Assembly: GCA_963825555.1 (NCBI GenBank)
Contig: CAWGTZ010000019.1
Location: forward strand, 1 to 64,000
DNA from: JAGVSR01 sp963825555
GTDB lineage: Bacteria; Pseudomonadota; Alphaproteobacteria; Rhizobiales; Hyphomicrobiaceae
Length of the DNA stretch: 64,000 nucleotides
Direction of reading: 5' to 3'
Shown: piece after piece, positions 35,378-42,922 of the stretch
Layout: every line of letters begins with the position of its first letter
Position numbering within the stretch: position 1 is the stretch's first letter
Program-made: the position numbers and the translations under genes
The notes under the pieces: model-generated
What the model saw: the letters and a program-made list of their open reading frames with translations, nothing else
The model's database searches: none
Told to the model about the DNA's origin: nothing

Positions 35378-36420
35378 TTGTCGGCGTCTCCGCTCTCATC
35401 CTCGAAGAGATCGGGAACGGAGGAGCGTGCAGGGCCCGCAATCCCCAGATGCCGCCAGGCCTTCAAAGTGAGGACGCGCCCTCGCGGCGTGCGGCCGATG
35501 AACCCCTGTTGCAGGAGATAGGGCTCGACGATTTCCTCCAGCGCGTCACGCGGCTCCGACAGCGCCGCGGCCAGCGTCTCAATGCCGACAGGCCCGCCCT
35601 CGTAGTGCTTGGCTATGCAGGAGAGATAGCGATGATCGAGCGCGTCGAGACCGGCGCTGTCGACTTCGAGCGCTCTCAGTGCCGTGTCGGCGATCCCCGC
35701 ATCGATCGTTTCAACGCCGGCGACCGCCGCGAAGTCGCGCACGCGGCGCAGGAGGCGGCCGGCAATACGCGGCGTGCCGCGGGCACGCCGGGCGATCTCG
35801 CGGGCCCCATCCGCCCGCATCGGCGCCCCAAGCACCCGCGCCCCGCGCACCACGACCGATTCCAGTTCCTCGTTGGAATAGAAATTGAGCCGGACGGGAA
35901 TACCAAAACGGTCGCGCAGAGGAGTGGTCAGCAGACCGGCCCGCGTCGTCGCACCGACGAGCGTGAACTTGGCGAGATCGATCTGCACCGATCGCGCGGC
36001 CGGACCTTCGCCGATGATGAGGTCGAGCTTGAAGTCCTCCATGGCCGGATAGAGGATCTCTTCAACGGCCGGATTTAGGCGATGAATCTCGTCGATGAAG
36101 AGCACGTCTCGCTCTTCCAGGTTCGTCAGCAGTGCGGCCAGATCGCCGGCCTTGGAAATCACGGGACCCGAGGTCGCCCGGAACCCGACGCCAAGCTCCT
36201 TGGCCATGATTTGGGCAAGCGTCGTCTTGCCAAGACCCGGCGGGCCAGCGAACAGCACGTGATCGAGCGCGTCGCCCCTGGCCTTAGCGGCCTGGATGAA
36301 GACCTTGAGATTGGCGCGCGCCTGCTCCTGCCCGATGAATTCGTCGAGCGACTGCGGACGGATTGACGCCTCGAAGGCGTCGATCTCGCGTTTTGCCGAT
36401 GAGATCAGGCGGTCGGTCAT
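35374..36420 (-). CDS. ruvB: Holliday junction helicase RuvB
   Basis: The AAA+ motor of the RuvAB branch-migration complex. 348 residues. It has RPQSLDEFIGQEQARANL, Walker A GPPGLGKTTLAQI, Walker B VLFIDEIHRL, sensor 1 VGATTRAGLL, the arginine-finger region PLRDRFGI and the winged-helix C-terminus (QGFIGRTPRGR). It is separated from ruvA by a PilZ gene and a small membrane gene. Confidence 0.97.
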   Translation of the reverse strand: MTDRLISSAKREIDAFEASIRPQSLDEFIGQEQARANLKVFIQAAKARGDALDHVLFAGPPGLGKTTLAQIMAKELGVGFRATSGPVISKAGDLAALLTNLEERDVLFIDEIHRLNPAVEEILYPAMEDFKLDLIIGEGPAARSVQIDLAKFTLVGATTRAGLLTTPLRDRFGIPVRLNFYSNEELESVVVRGARVLGAPMRADGAREIARRARGTPRIAGRLLRRVRDFAAVAGVETIDAGIADTALRALEVDSAGLDALDHRYLSCIAKHYEGGPVGIETLAAALSEPRDALEEIVEPYLLQQGFIGRTPRGRVLTLKAWRHLGIAGPARSSVPDLFEDESGDADK

Positions 36421-36534
36421 GGTTTGTTCGTGGGGTTATTCGCGCGTGGCGTCAAGCGCGGGCCGCCGGGCTCCCACCCTCTGTGAACACATGACTTATT
36501 CGATGGCACGTCCTGGGGCCGCCAGAATGGCCGT

Positions 36535-36963
36535 TCAGCGCGACGTTCTCGTCTGGAAGCGCGGCGTGGAAACGTAACGCACGCCGACAAACGGTCCGTT
36601 GCGCCAAGCGATGGCACAATCGACCTCCATACGGTCCATGCGCATGAGAAGGGTGAAGTTCGCCGGCAGTTTCGCGCGGCCGCCAAGCGGATTTTCCGGC
36701 GCAACGGCGAGTTCTATTCTGGCGCCCGTCGACGATACGTCACGAACGATGCAGGACAGTGGAACCGTGAGATCGGCGCTGACAATCTGAGCATTGGCCG
36801 AAGCAGCCTTGCGGCGCGCAAAACGGCGCTCGATGAACGAAACGGTCTGGGCGATCGCCGAGGGTCTATCCGCCGGCTGCACGTCGGCCCTGACGGGCGC
36901 TGCTGGACGCACAATCATTGTCGTCGACTCCACCAAAACACGGATGGCTTCTGATAGCCGCAC
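36535..36963 (-). CDS. PilZ domain protein
   Basis: 142 residues. A C-terminal PilZ domain shows the two c-di-GMP-binding elements: an Arg-rich lead (ERRFARRKAA) and a [D/N]xSxxG motif (RDVSSTGARIEL), ending with FVGVRYV. The N-terminal 40 residues are without similarity; the ATG at 36918 (MIVRPAAPV) is an alternative start. Insertion of this gene between ruvA and ruvB is unusual. It may bind c-di-GMP, which is inference from the family. Confidence 0.78.
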   Translation of the reverse strand: MRLSEAIRVLVESTTMIVRPAAPVRADVQPADRPSAIAQTVSFIERRFARRKAASANAQIVSADLTVPLSCIVRDVSSTGARIELAVAPENPLGGRAKLPANFTLLMRMDRMEVDCAIAWRNGPFVGVRYVSTPRFQTRTSR

Positions 36964-37030
36964 CCATATTCGTGCCTGAGAAGTAAACGAAACACCTAAA
37001 GAACATGCTTAATGTCGATCATGTCTGAAT

Positions 37031-37273
37031 CTAATCCCGAGCATGACCGCGTCGCCCGAGACGGGCCGCCAGAAGCAGAGCCAGCGCGGGCAGAAGCGCC
37101 ACCGCCGTCATCACGGCGACATGCTGGAAGCGGGCCGCCTCGAACGCCTCGACGGTCGCGGGGTCGTCGGCGCTGATATCCAGCGGTATGGTCGGCATAT
37201 GCTCGAAAGCGAGATAGGCGATGCCCGCCACCCAAAGCAGCGAGATCACGATGGCAACACGCATCACGGTCAT
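37031..37273 (-). CDS. small membrane protein, unknown
   Basis: 80 residues with two predicted transmembrane helices: VAIVISLLWVAGIAYLAF at the N-terminus and VAVMTAVALLPALALLLAA near the C-terminus. The short loop between them contains acidic and Thr/Asp residues (DISADDPATVEAF). It lies 32 bases after ruvA on the same strand, so it is probably in the same transcript. The family is not recognised. Confidence 0.55.
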   Translation of the reverse strand: MTVMRVAIVISLLWVAGIAYLAFEHMPTIPLDISADDPATVEAFEAARFQHVAVMTAVALLPALALLLAARLGRRGHARD

Positions 37274-37305
37274 GGTGGAAACCTCTCCAGATCAGATCGC
37301 AGGGC

Positions 37306-37929
37306 CTAACGCGCCAGCTCTTTGAGGCCACGCCGGATGAGCTGAGCCGTATCGACCCCCGACCCCAGATCCTTCAGCGCTGCGGCTACGGCAGCCGAGG
37401 CCTGAGCCGGATTGTAGCCGAGGTTCGACAGGGCAGAGATGGCTTCCGCCGCCGCCTGCCCCTCGACGGGCCCAGCGTCCACGGCCACGCCCGTTCCCTG
37501 CGCGGCCACGTTGAGACCAGCGACCGACAGGGCAGGCGCCTTGTCCTTCAATTCCGCCACGATGCGCTGCGCGAGCTTCTTGCCAACGCCCGGCGCCTGC
37601 TCCACCGCAGCCCAGTTCTGAAGCGCGATGGCATTGGCGAGATCCTGCGTGGAGAGCACGCCGAGCACGCCCAGCGCCACCTTCGACCCCACACCCTGCA
37701 CCGTCTGTAGAGTCCGGAACCAGTTGCGCTCGACCTCGCTCGTGAAACCGTAGAGGCGGATCGCATCTTCGCGGACATGCGTGTCGATGGTGAGCGTTGC
37801 AACCTCACCGATCTTCAAGTTGCGAAGCGTGCGCGCGGAGAGCTGCACCTCGTAGCCGACCCCGTTCACGTCGATTATGGCGTGGCTCTCGCCGATCGCG
37901 TCCACGAGCCCCTTGAGCTTGCCGATCAT
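37306..37929 (-). CDS. ruvA: Holliday junction binding protein RuvA
   Basis: Binds four-way junctions and loads RuvB. 207 residues. The N-terminal OB domain starts MIGKLKGLVDAIGESHAIIDVNGVGYEV. The helix-hairpin-helix region contains FRTLQTVQGVGSKVALGVL and APGVGKKLAQRIVAELKDK. A C-terminal RuvB-contacting domain (ALSNLGYNPAQASAAV) completes it. Its start overlaps the ruvC stop by 4 bases. Confidence 0.97.
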   Translation of the reverse strand: MIGKLKGLVDAIGESHAIIDVNGVGYEVQLSARTLRNLKIGEVATLTIDTHVREDAIRLYGFTSEVERNWFRTLQTVQGVGSKVALGVLGVLSTQDLANAIALQNWAAVEQAPGVGKKLAQRIVAELKDKAPALSVAGLNVAAQGTGVAVDAGPVEGQAAAEAISALSNLGYNPAQASAAVAAALKDLGSGVDTAQLIRRGLKELAR

Positions 37930-38447
37930 CTCACACGCTCCCGCGTTACACGCGCAGCAAGCGCCCGCGATTGACGGTGGCTCGCATGGCAGATGGCAAT
38001 CGCCAGCGCATCGGCCTCGTCTGCGCTGTCGAACTTCGCGCGGGGCAAGAGGAACCCGATCATGGCCTGGATCTGATGCTTTTCCGCATGCCCCGCTCCT
38101 ACCACGGTCTTCTTGACGAGGTTCGGCGTGTATTCGGCAACCAGCAGCCCCTTCGTGGCGGGCGCGAGCAGCGCCATGCCACGGGCCTGTCCGAGTTTCA
38201 GCGTGGAGCGCGGATTATCGTTCACGAAGGTCTCTTCCACCGCAGCTTCCACGGGTCGATGAGCCGCTATCACGCCGAGGATGCCCTGATAAAGTTCAGC
38301 AAGGCGATAAGCGAGTTCGTCCTGGCCGTCGGATGTGACGACGCCGGACGCCACGTATCCAAGCCGGACACCATCGCTTTCGATGATGCCCCAGCCCGTG
38401 CGTCTCAGGCCCGGATCGAGACCGATGATGCGAACAGGTTCCGCCAT
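37926..38447 (-). CDS. ruvC: Holliday junction resolvase RuvC
   Basis: The endonuclease that resolves Holliday junctions with RuvAB. 173 residues. The first catalytic Asp is in RIIGLDPGLRRTGWG; others are in AAVEETFVNDNPRST (Glu) and in FDSADEADALAIAICHA. The ATG at 38447 (MAEPVRI) gives the canonical start; an upstream in-frame start would add 6 residues. It overlaps ruvA by 4 bases. Confidence 0.96.
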   Translation of the reverse strand: MAEPVRIIGLDPGLRRTGWGIIESDGVRLGYVASGVVTSDGQDELAYRLAELYQGILGVIAAHRPVEAAVEETFVNDNPRSTLKLGQARGMALLAPATKGLLVAEYTPNLVKKTVVGAGHAEKHQIQAMIGFLLPRAKFDSADEADALAIAICHASHRQSRALAARVTRERVR

Positions 38448-38559
38448 GGCTGGGAGGCATAGCACGCGCGTTGATTCGCGTCGTGGTTCGCGGGATGGGC
38501 TGTCCGCCGCTGTTCATGGGCGCTGTCTACGAAGGGGTGCTGTCTGCGGGACGCTCTCC

Positions 38560-38895
38560 TCAGGGGCAGGCGGTATTCTGCAGGAACGCCATTTTGAACC
38601 ACCCCGACATGGTCATGTCGCCGTCATAGATCTTGACGGGGCACCATTGCTTGGATGGGGGTCGGTTGGCCGGACGGCACGGACCGTTTTCTGCGATGAT
38701 ACCATGCTGTCCCACGAAGAACCGGCCCAGGATCTCGCTCTTGGCTGAGGGCCCAGCGCGCAGGTTCAGCGGTTCGGTCTGCGGGATATTGGCAATCCTG
38801 AAGCAGCCATAGCCGCTTGTCGCAGAAGCCGGAGCCGTGCCCGTCGCCAGCAACAGGGCGACAATGGCCAGAGACCTCAAAGTATGACGCAACAT
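38560..38895 (-). CDS. secreted SH3b-like protein
   Basis: 111 residues. A signal peptide (SLAIVALLLATGTAPASA) is followed by one bacterial SH3-type domain: GCFRIANIPQTEPLNLRAGPS, KSEILGRFFVGQHGI, and a WCPVKIYDGDMTMSGWFKM end. NLRAGPS is the typical SH3b motif. Three or four cysteines likely form disulfides. These domains often bind peptidoglycan; the function here is not known. Confidence 0.75.
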   Translation of the reverse strand: MLRHTLRSLAIVALLLATGTAPASATSGYGCFRIANIPQTEPLNLRAGPSAKSEILGRFFVGQHGIIAENGPCRPANRPPSKQWCPVKIYDGDMTMSGWFKMAFLQNTACP

Positions 38896-38995
38896 CGTAC
38901 AACCTCTCTGCAGGCGTCAGGCGCTCAATTCCGCCTGCGCCCGCAATCATTGAGGGGTATCATGAACCTCGGCTGAATGGGGGTCAACGCGCCAC

Positions 38996-39745
38996 TCACG
39001 CCGCCGTCAGCTTCTTCAGGACCTCCTCGGAGATCTCGAAGTTCGCATAGACGTTCTGTACGTCGTCATCGTCCTCGAGCGCGGCAATCATCTTCATGAT
39101 CGATTGGGCCGCATCCTCCTCGACGGCAGTCGTGAGATTCGGCTTCCAGACCGATTTTACGCTCTCTGCCTCGCCCAGCGCGGCCTCAAGCGCACCCGCA
39201 ACCGTGCCCAGCGTATCAAACGGGCAAGTGATGAGGTGTCCGTTCTCGTCCGACACGACATCCTCGGCGCCGGCCTCGATCGCTGCTTCGAGAATTGCGT
39301 CCGGTGAACCGGCCTCGGGCTTGTAGGTGATCTCGCCGGCATGGCTGAACATGTGGCTGACGGAGCCCGTCGCGCCCAGATTGCCGCCGTACTTGGTGAA
39401 TACGGACCGCACGACCCCGCCGGTGCGGTTGCGGTTATCCGTCAGCGCCTCGGCGATGACCGCCACACCGCCAGGCGCGTAGCCCTCGTAGCGCACGTTC
39501 TCGTAGGCTTCCGTGTCGCCGCCCATCGCCTTCTTGATCGCGCGGTCGATGTTGTCCTTCGGCATATTCTCGGCCCGGGCCGATTGGATCGCGAGCCGCA
39601 AGCGCGGGTTCATGGCGGGGTCGGGGCTGCCGGATTTGGCCGCAACCGTGATTTCGCGTGCGAGTTTGGTGAACATCTTGGCGCGGGCCGCATCCTTGCG
39701 TCCCTTCTTGTGCATGATGTTTTTGAATGCTGAATGGCCAGCCAT
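38996..39745 (-). CDS. yebC: YebC/PmpR family protein
   Basis: 249 residues. The N-terminal signature MAGHSAFKNIMHKKGRKDA and FTKLAREITVAAKSG, and the middle GPGGVAVIAEALTDNRNRT-like region, are characteristic. Family members are DNA-binding transcription factors or, for YebC, ribosome-associated factors. The start at 39745 is fixed by MAGHS. It has a CtrA-like box about 98 bases upstream. It lies next to ruvC as in most proteobacteria. Confidence 0.96.
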   Translation of the reverse strand: MAGHSAFKNIMHKKGRKDAARAKMFTKLAREITVAAKSGSPDPAMNPRLRLAIQSARAENMPKDNIDRAIKKAMGGDTEAYENVRYEGYAPGGVAVIAEALTDNRNRTGGVVRSVFTKYGGNLGATGSVSHMFSHAGEITYKPEAGSPDAILEAAIEAGAEDVVSDENGHLITCPFDTLGTVAGALEAALGEAESVKSVWKPNLTTAVEEDAAQSIMKMIAALEDDDDVQNVYANFEISEEVLKKLTAA

Positions 39746-39842
39746 ATCGCTCTCTGGAGTGTTGGATGTGTTTGATGCCGCTTTTGTGCGCTCCTCTCCG
39801 GGTTGGTCAAGAGTGGGCGCACAGGCCTGCCGCATCAAGCCG

Positions 39843-39858
39843 TTAACCTTTTGTTAAC
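39843..39858. promoter_or_regulatory. full CtrA consensus box upstream of yebC
   Basis: TTAA-CCTTTTG-TTAAC fits the CtrA consensus TTAA-N7-TTAAC exactly; a further TTAAC half-site lies about 18 bases downstream. It lies about 98 bases before the yebC start codon. CtrA is the master cell-cycle regulator of this bacterial class. Confidence 0.5.
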
Positions 39859-40034
39859 CTTTTTTGCCAAAAAGTTAACGCGTGAAGGCGATTCGTTTCT
39901 TCACCTGACTGCCGGAGCTGCCCAGCAGGCGGTCCACAAGAGACAGATCCGTTCGATCTGTCATCTCGATGAGGACGAAACCCCTCCTCATCCTGATGCC
40001 TGAACCAAGACGTCTCTCTTCTGCCCACCCGCAG

Positions 40035-40067
40035 CGGCTCGGACGGCTCCAAAGGAGCCCCGAGCCG
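40035..40067. terminator. strong hairpin after the ymdB-like gene
   Basis: CGGCTCGG and CCGAGCCG flank a second stem GGCTCC/GGAGCC with an AAA loop and a 2-base bulge. It lies 30 bases past the stop at 40097. No T-run follows on the minus strand, so it is a probable but unproven terminator. Confidence 0.5.
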
Positions 40068-40096
40068 CCAGTCTTTTGGGTGTCCCCTTTTGGGTG

Positions 40097-40924
40097 TCAG
40101 CTCTCATCCCAGGGCAGCGGCGCCGACGGTTGCAGCACCCCGCCAATGCGCACGGCCCGTGCCCAGACGGCAAGCCCTGTCCCATCGTCGATCTCGACGG
40201 CAAGCCCGCTGATCGTGGCCGGGCCCGTGGACGGCTCGAACCGCTCACGCGGAATGCGTGTGAGGAAGCGGCTCAAGGGCTCCTCGCTGTCCATGCCGAG
40301 AACAGAGTTGTAATCGCCGGTCATGCCCGCGTCCGACATGTAGGCCGTCCCGGCGGGCAGGATCCGCTCGTCGGACGTCGGCGTGTGGGTGTGCGTGCCG
40401 ACCACGACGCTCGCGCGGCCGTCCACGAACAGGCCCATCGCCTGCTTCTCGCTCGTGGCCTCGGCATGAAAATCGATGAGGATCGCATCCGCGCCCTGCT
40501 TGAGGGCGCAGGCGGTCAACTCGTTGTCTATGGAGCGGAAAGGGCAGTCGAGTTCGGTCATGAAAACGCGCCCCATGGCGTTGATGACCAGCACATCCGC
40601 ACCGTTCTTCAAGCGAACGAGTGCCGCGCCGCGGCCCGGCGTTCCTTTGGGAAAATTGAGCGGCCGGACGAGGCGGGGCTGACGATTGATGAAGACCAGC
40701 GCTTCTTTCTGGTCGAAGGCGTGATTGCCGAGCGTAACGGCATCCGCACCCGCATCGAGGAGATCCTCCAGGATCGATTCCGTGATGCCGAAGCCACCGG
40801 CCGAGTTCTCAGCGTTGATGACGACGCAGTCGAGCGCCCAGCGCGCGCGCAACGTCGGAAGCGTTTCCACAACGGCCTTACGCCCGGCCCGTCCGACGAT
40901 GTCACCGATGAAAAGAAGACGCAT
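40097..40924 (-). CDS. YmdB-family metallophosphoesterase
   Basis: 275 residues of the TIGR00282/YmdB family, cyclic-nucleotide or phosphodiester hydrolases. The metal-binding blocks are RLLFIGDIVGRAGRKAV, VVINAENSAGGFGIT, VTLGNHAFDQKEAL, DFHAEATSEK and VVGTHTHTPTSDERIL. It ends directly at the start of the 5-FCL gene (one base apart across the frames), so the two are likely one operon. B. subtilis YmdB hydrolyses cAMP and affects biofilm; the same role here is inference. Confidence 0.9.
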   Translation of the reverse strand: MRLLFIGDIVGRAGRKAVVETLPTLRARWALDCVVINAENSAGGFGITESILEDLLDAGADAVTLGNHAFDQKEALVFINRQPRLVRPLNFPKGTPGRGAALVRLKNGADVLVINAMGRVFMTELDCPFRSIDNELTACALKQGADAILIDFHAEATSEKQAMGLFVDGRASVVVGTHTHTPTSDERILPAGTAYMSDAGMTGDYNSVLGMDSEEPLSRFLTRIPRERFEPSTGPATISGLAVEIDDGTGLAVWARAVRIGGVLQPSAPLPWDES

Positions 40925-41524
40925 TCAGGTTCCGCACCGCAGGGGGCCCGACGGCGTCAGAACCCAATCCAGGCGTTCGTCATAATCTTCATGGGGCACG
41001 GCGTCGACCCTCTGCTCGTCGAGCGCAAGGCCGATGGCCGTGACTTTCTTCAGACTGCGAAGGCGCGCGAGCGTGCGGTCGTAGAAGCCGCCGCCGTATC
41101 CGAGCCGGTAGCCGGTGGCATCGAAGGCTAGGAGTGGACCCAGCACGACGTCGGGCTCGACCAGGGGGGCCGACGCGAGCGGCTCGCGGATGCCCCACAT
41201 CACCTCTGCCAGCGGATCACCCGGCCTCCATGCGCGAAAGAGCAGCGGCTTGCCCTTCGCCTCCATGACCGGAAGGCATAGCCCGTACCCTTCGCCGGCA
41301 AGCCTCAGCATCAGGGGCGCGGGATCGAGTTCCTCTCCGATGGGCAGAAAGCCGGACACCCATCCCGGCGGCGCGACACCGGCGAAGCCGATGCCGTGAT
41401 CCGCGATCCGTTGTGCCGCATCCGAACCGTGACGGGCAACCGCCTCGGCGCGCACGCGCTTCATCTCGCTGCGCAAAGCCTTCTTATCGGCCTTTTTGTC
41501 ATCGGAAAGAGGCGCGGCAGCCAA
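40925..41524 (-). CDS. 5-formyltetrahydrofolate cyclo-ligase
   Basis: Converts 5-formyl-THF to 5,10-methenyl-THF with ATP. About 199 residues. It has KKALRSEMKRVRAEAV at the start of the fold, GFLPIGEELDPAPLM, and the ATP-loop signature LAFDATGYRLGYGGGFYDR. There is no ATG before the fold, so a TTG at 41524 with AGGA about 9 bases upstream is taken as start; an ATG at 41464 would truncate the first helix. The upstream region fits the known 6S RNA position. Confidence 0.88.
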   Translation of the reverse strand: MAAAPLSDDKKADKKALRSEMKRVRAEAVARHGSDAAQRIADHGIGFAGVAPPGWVSGFLPIGEELDPAPLMLRLAGEGYGLCLPVMEAKGKPLLFRAWRPGDPLAEVMWGIREPLASAPLVEPDVVLGPLLAFDATGYRLGYGGGFYDRTLARLRSLKKVTAIGLALDEQRVDAVPHEDYDERLDWVLTPSGPLRCGT

Positions 41525-41539
41525 CGTGTGAGTTCCTGG

Positions 41540-41690
41540 ATCGAGACGGGAAGAAAACAGTGCCGCGGTGGCCGTTGGAACGATCGATCTCGCCGGGTCC
41601 CTACAAAAGTAAGGTGGGCGCCGTTTGCCCGGAACCACGGCTCCGGACAGGGACAGCTCCCTGGCAGATCTTATAGGCCCTGGAGATTCA
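41540..41690 (-). ncRNA. ssrS: candidate 6S RNA
   Basis: In many proteobacteria, including this class, the 6S RNA gene lies just upstream of the 5-FCL gene, which is the case here. The minus strand shows a TATAAG -10-like element (41675-41670), a GATCT...AGATC closing-stem possibility around a GC-rich core, and a stem-loop CACCTTAC-TTTT-GTAGGG like the conserved part of alphaproteobacterial 6S. A T-rich stretch TGTTTTCTT closes the segment. Ends are estimates. Covariance scoring was not possible. Confidence 0.4.
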
Positions 41691-41894
41691 TGTGTTCCTG
41701 ACGAACCCCGCAGCCGGCCGAATGTAAGCGGCCCCAAGCCAAAAATCGAGCCCCGTTGCAGGACTTAATCCGGCCTAACGGCCAAAGGGGCAATGCTGAA
41801 GCCACCGTGTCGCACACGGATTTGATTGGCGAGGCCGCCGGCCTGGTATTATTCAAGCTCTGTCATAACGGACATGAGCAACACAAGGTTTTTG

Positions 41895-42308
41895 ATGATG
41901 AAAATTAAAGCGACTGCTCTACTCGCAGCCCTGGCGCTCGCCGCCTCTGCAGCCTCTATCGTACCGGCAACTGCCGGCCACAATGGGTGCGAGGCCATGC
42001 ACGCGCTCGACCCGGACCATGACGGCACCATGGATTGGCACGAGGCCCGGCGGGCCGCCAAGCATCTCTTCTACGCGCTCGACCCCGACAAGGACGGAAC
42101 GCTCGATCTCAGAGAAGTTAGCGGCCGAGTGGGCATCCTGTCCTTCGCACGCTTCAATCCCGATCGGGACCGCACGCTCGACATGCACGAGTTCCTGGAG
42201 CTTGTGAAGTATCGCTTCGAACGTGCCAATCGCGACAACGACGGTACGATCGACTGCCGCGAACTCAATCGTCTCGCGGGACGCAGGCTGCTGCGGGTTC
42301 TGCAGTAG
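41895..42308 (+). CDS. lanM: lanmodulin-like periplasmic EF-hand protein
   Basis: 137 residues with a signal peptide (KATALLAALALAASAASIVPATAG). It has four EF-hand loops: residues 39-50 (DPDHDGTMDWHE), 63-74 (DPDKDGTLDLRE), 88-99 (NPDRDRTLDMHE) and 112-123 (NRDNDGTIDCRE). Loop starts are 24, 25 and 24 residues apart, the same spacing as in Methylobacterium lanmodulin, and Pro at loop position 2 (three of four loops) is its hallmark. The following RFERANRDNDGTI also matches. Lanmodulin binds lanthanides in the periplasm with picomolar affinity. EF3 has Asn at position 1 and Arg instead of Gly at 6, so this site may be altered. Start: tandem ATGs with AAGG upstream. Confidence 0.85.
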   Translation: MMKIKATALLAALALAASAASIVPATAGHNGCEAMHALDPDHDGTMDWHEARRAAKHLFYALDPDKDGTLDLREVSGRVGILSFARFNPDRDRTLDMHEFLELVKYRFERANRDNDGTIDCRELNRLAGRRLLRVLQ

Positions 42309-42325
42309 TTTCAGGTTCATGTGGG

Positions 42326-42345
42326 GCGGGGCCAAAAAGCCCCGC
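42326..42345 (+). terminator. hairpin after the lanmodulin-like gene
   Basis: GCGGGGC and GCCCCGC with a CAAAAA loop lie 18 bases after the stop. TT follows on the plus strand. On the minus strand it lies 19 bases beyond the end of the next gene, so it may serve both. Confidence 0.55.
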
Positions 42346-42363
42346 TTCACACAAAGCGCGGCA

Positions 42364-42621
42364 TCACATGCGCTTCTCGATCGCGCCGCCCAGCGAATCG
42401 ATGATCCAGCCGATCCGGTCCACGACGACCGCCCGGCTCTTCTCCAACTCCGCAAGACGCGCCTCGGCATTGGCCAAGCTGGCCTGCAGCCGGTCCCTCT
42501 CGGCTTCGAGAAGGGCGATCCGCTGGGCGTTATCCGGCGCAGAACCGGTGACCTTGGACCGGGATTTGCGCGGGGCGGCGCGTTTGGCGCCTTCCCGCGT
42601 CTGACGTGCTCTTTGAACCAT
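42364..42621 (-). CDS. DUF4164-type coiled-coil protein
   Basis: 85 residues. The N-terminal 30 are basic (Arg/Lys) and the rest is a coiled coil (RIALLEAERDRLQASLANAEARLAELEKSR) ending in DRIGWIIDSLGGAIEKRM. Similar small proteins lie next to zapA and 6S RNA in many Hyphomicrobiales; zapA itself is not seen here. Function unknown, possibly division-related by neighbourhood. The ATG is at 42621. Confidence 0.6.
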   Translation of the reverse strand: MVQRARQTREGAKRAAPRKSRSKVTGSAPDNAQRIALLEAERDRLQASLANAEARLAELEKSRAVVVDRIGWIIDSLGGAIEKRM

Positions 42622-42922
42622 CGGCTAACCCATCGATGTTCGGGGGTGCGGCCCAAATTGGCCCTCGGCTGCAACCCTGAAGGAAGATCGTTGGACCATA
42701 GGTCCAACGTCGAGGGAGCGCAATAAACCAACACGAACCATCAACGGATCATCAACCTCATCGGCAATAAGCCCAGGAACCACTTCGATTAATCCCCCCG
42801 GATTCTCCCCATGACGCATTGACAGGCGGGGGTGCCCTCCACTTAATGCCGCCCGAATTCCAGGCTGTCCCGTGGTAAGCACAGCCTGTTTTAACAACGA
42901 ACACGCCCGGAGGACGACGCAA
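42622..42922. other. upstream region of gap
   Basis: About 301 bases. It holds a perfect 21-base palindrome (42689-42709) and, nearer to gap, a CATCAAC direct repeat. GGAGG lies directly before the gap start codon. No further gene is supported. Confidence 0.6.
42689..42709. promoter_or_regulatory. perfect palindrome CGTTGGACC-ATA-GGTCCAACG
   Basis: A 9-bp arm pair with a 3-base centre about 214 bases before gap and 68 bases upstream of the divergent DUF4164 gene. The form fits a dimeric regulator operator or a short hairpin. I cannot name a regulator from the sequence. Confidence 0.45.

Larger units (their letters stand above)
39746..40096. other. intergenic region yebC / ymdB-like
   Basis: About 351 bases. 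It contains the CtrA-like box at 39843-39858, the hairpin at 40035-40067, and a direct repeat TTTTGGGTGTC (40074-40084 and 40088-40098) touching the stop codon of the phosphoesterase gene. No open frame here carries a recognisable protein. Confidence 0.6.

Noticed and set aside
40074..40098. Direct repeat TTTTGGGTGTC twice with a CCC spacer
   Set aside because: Too short and isolated to be a repeat family; probably slippage near a stop codon.
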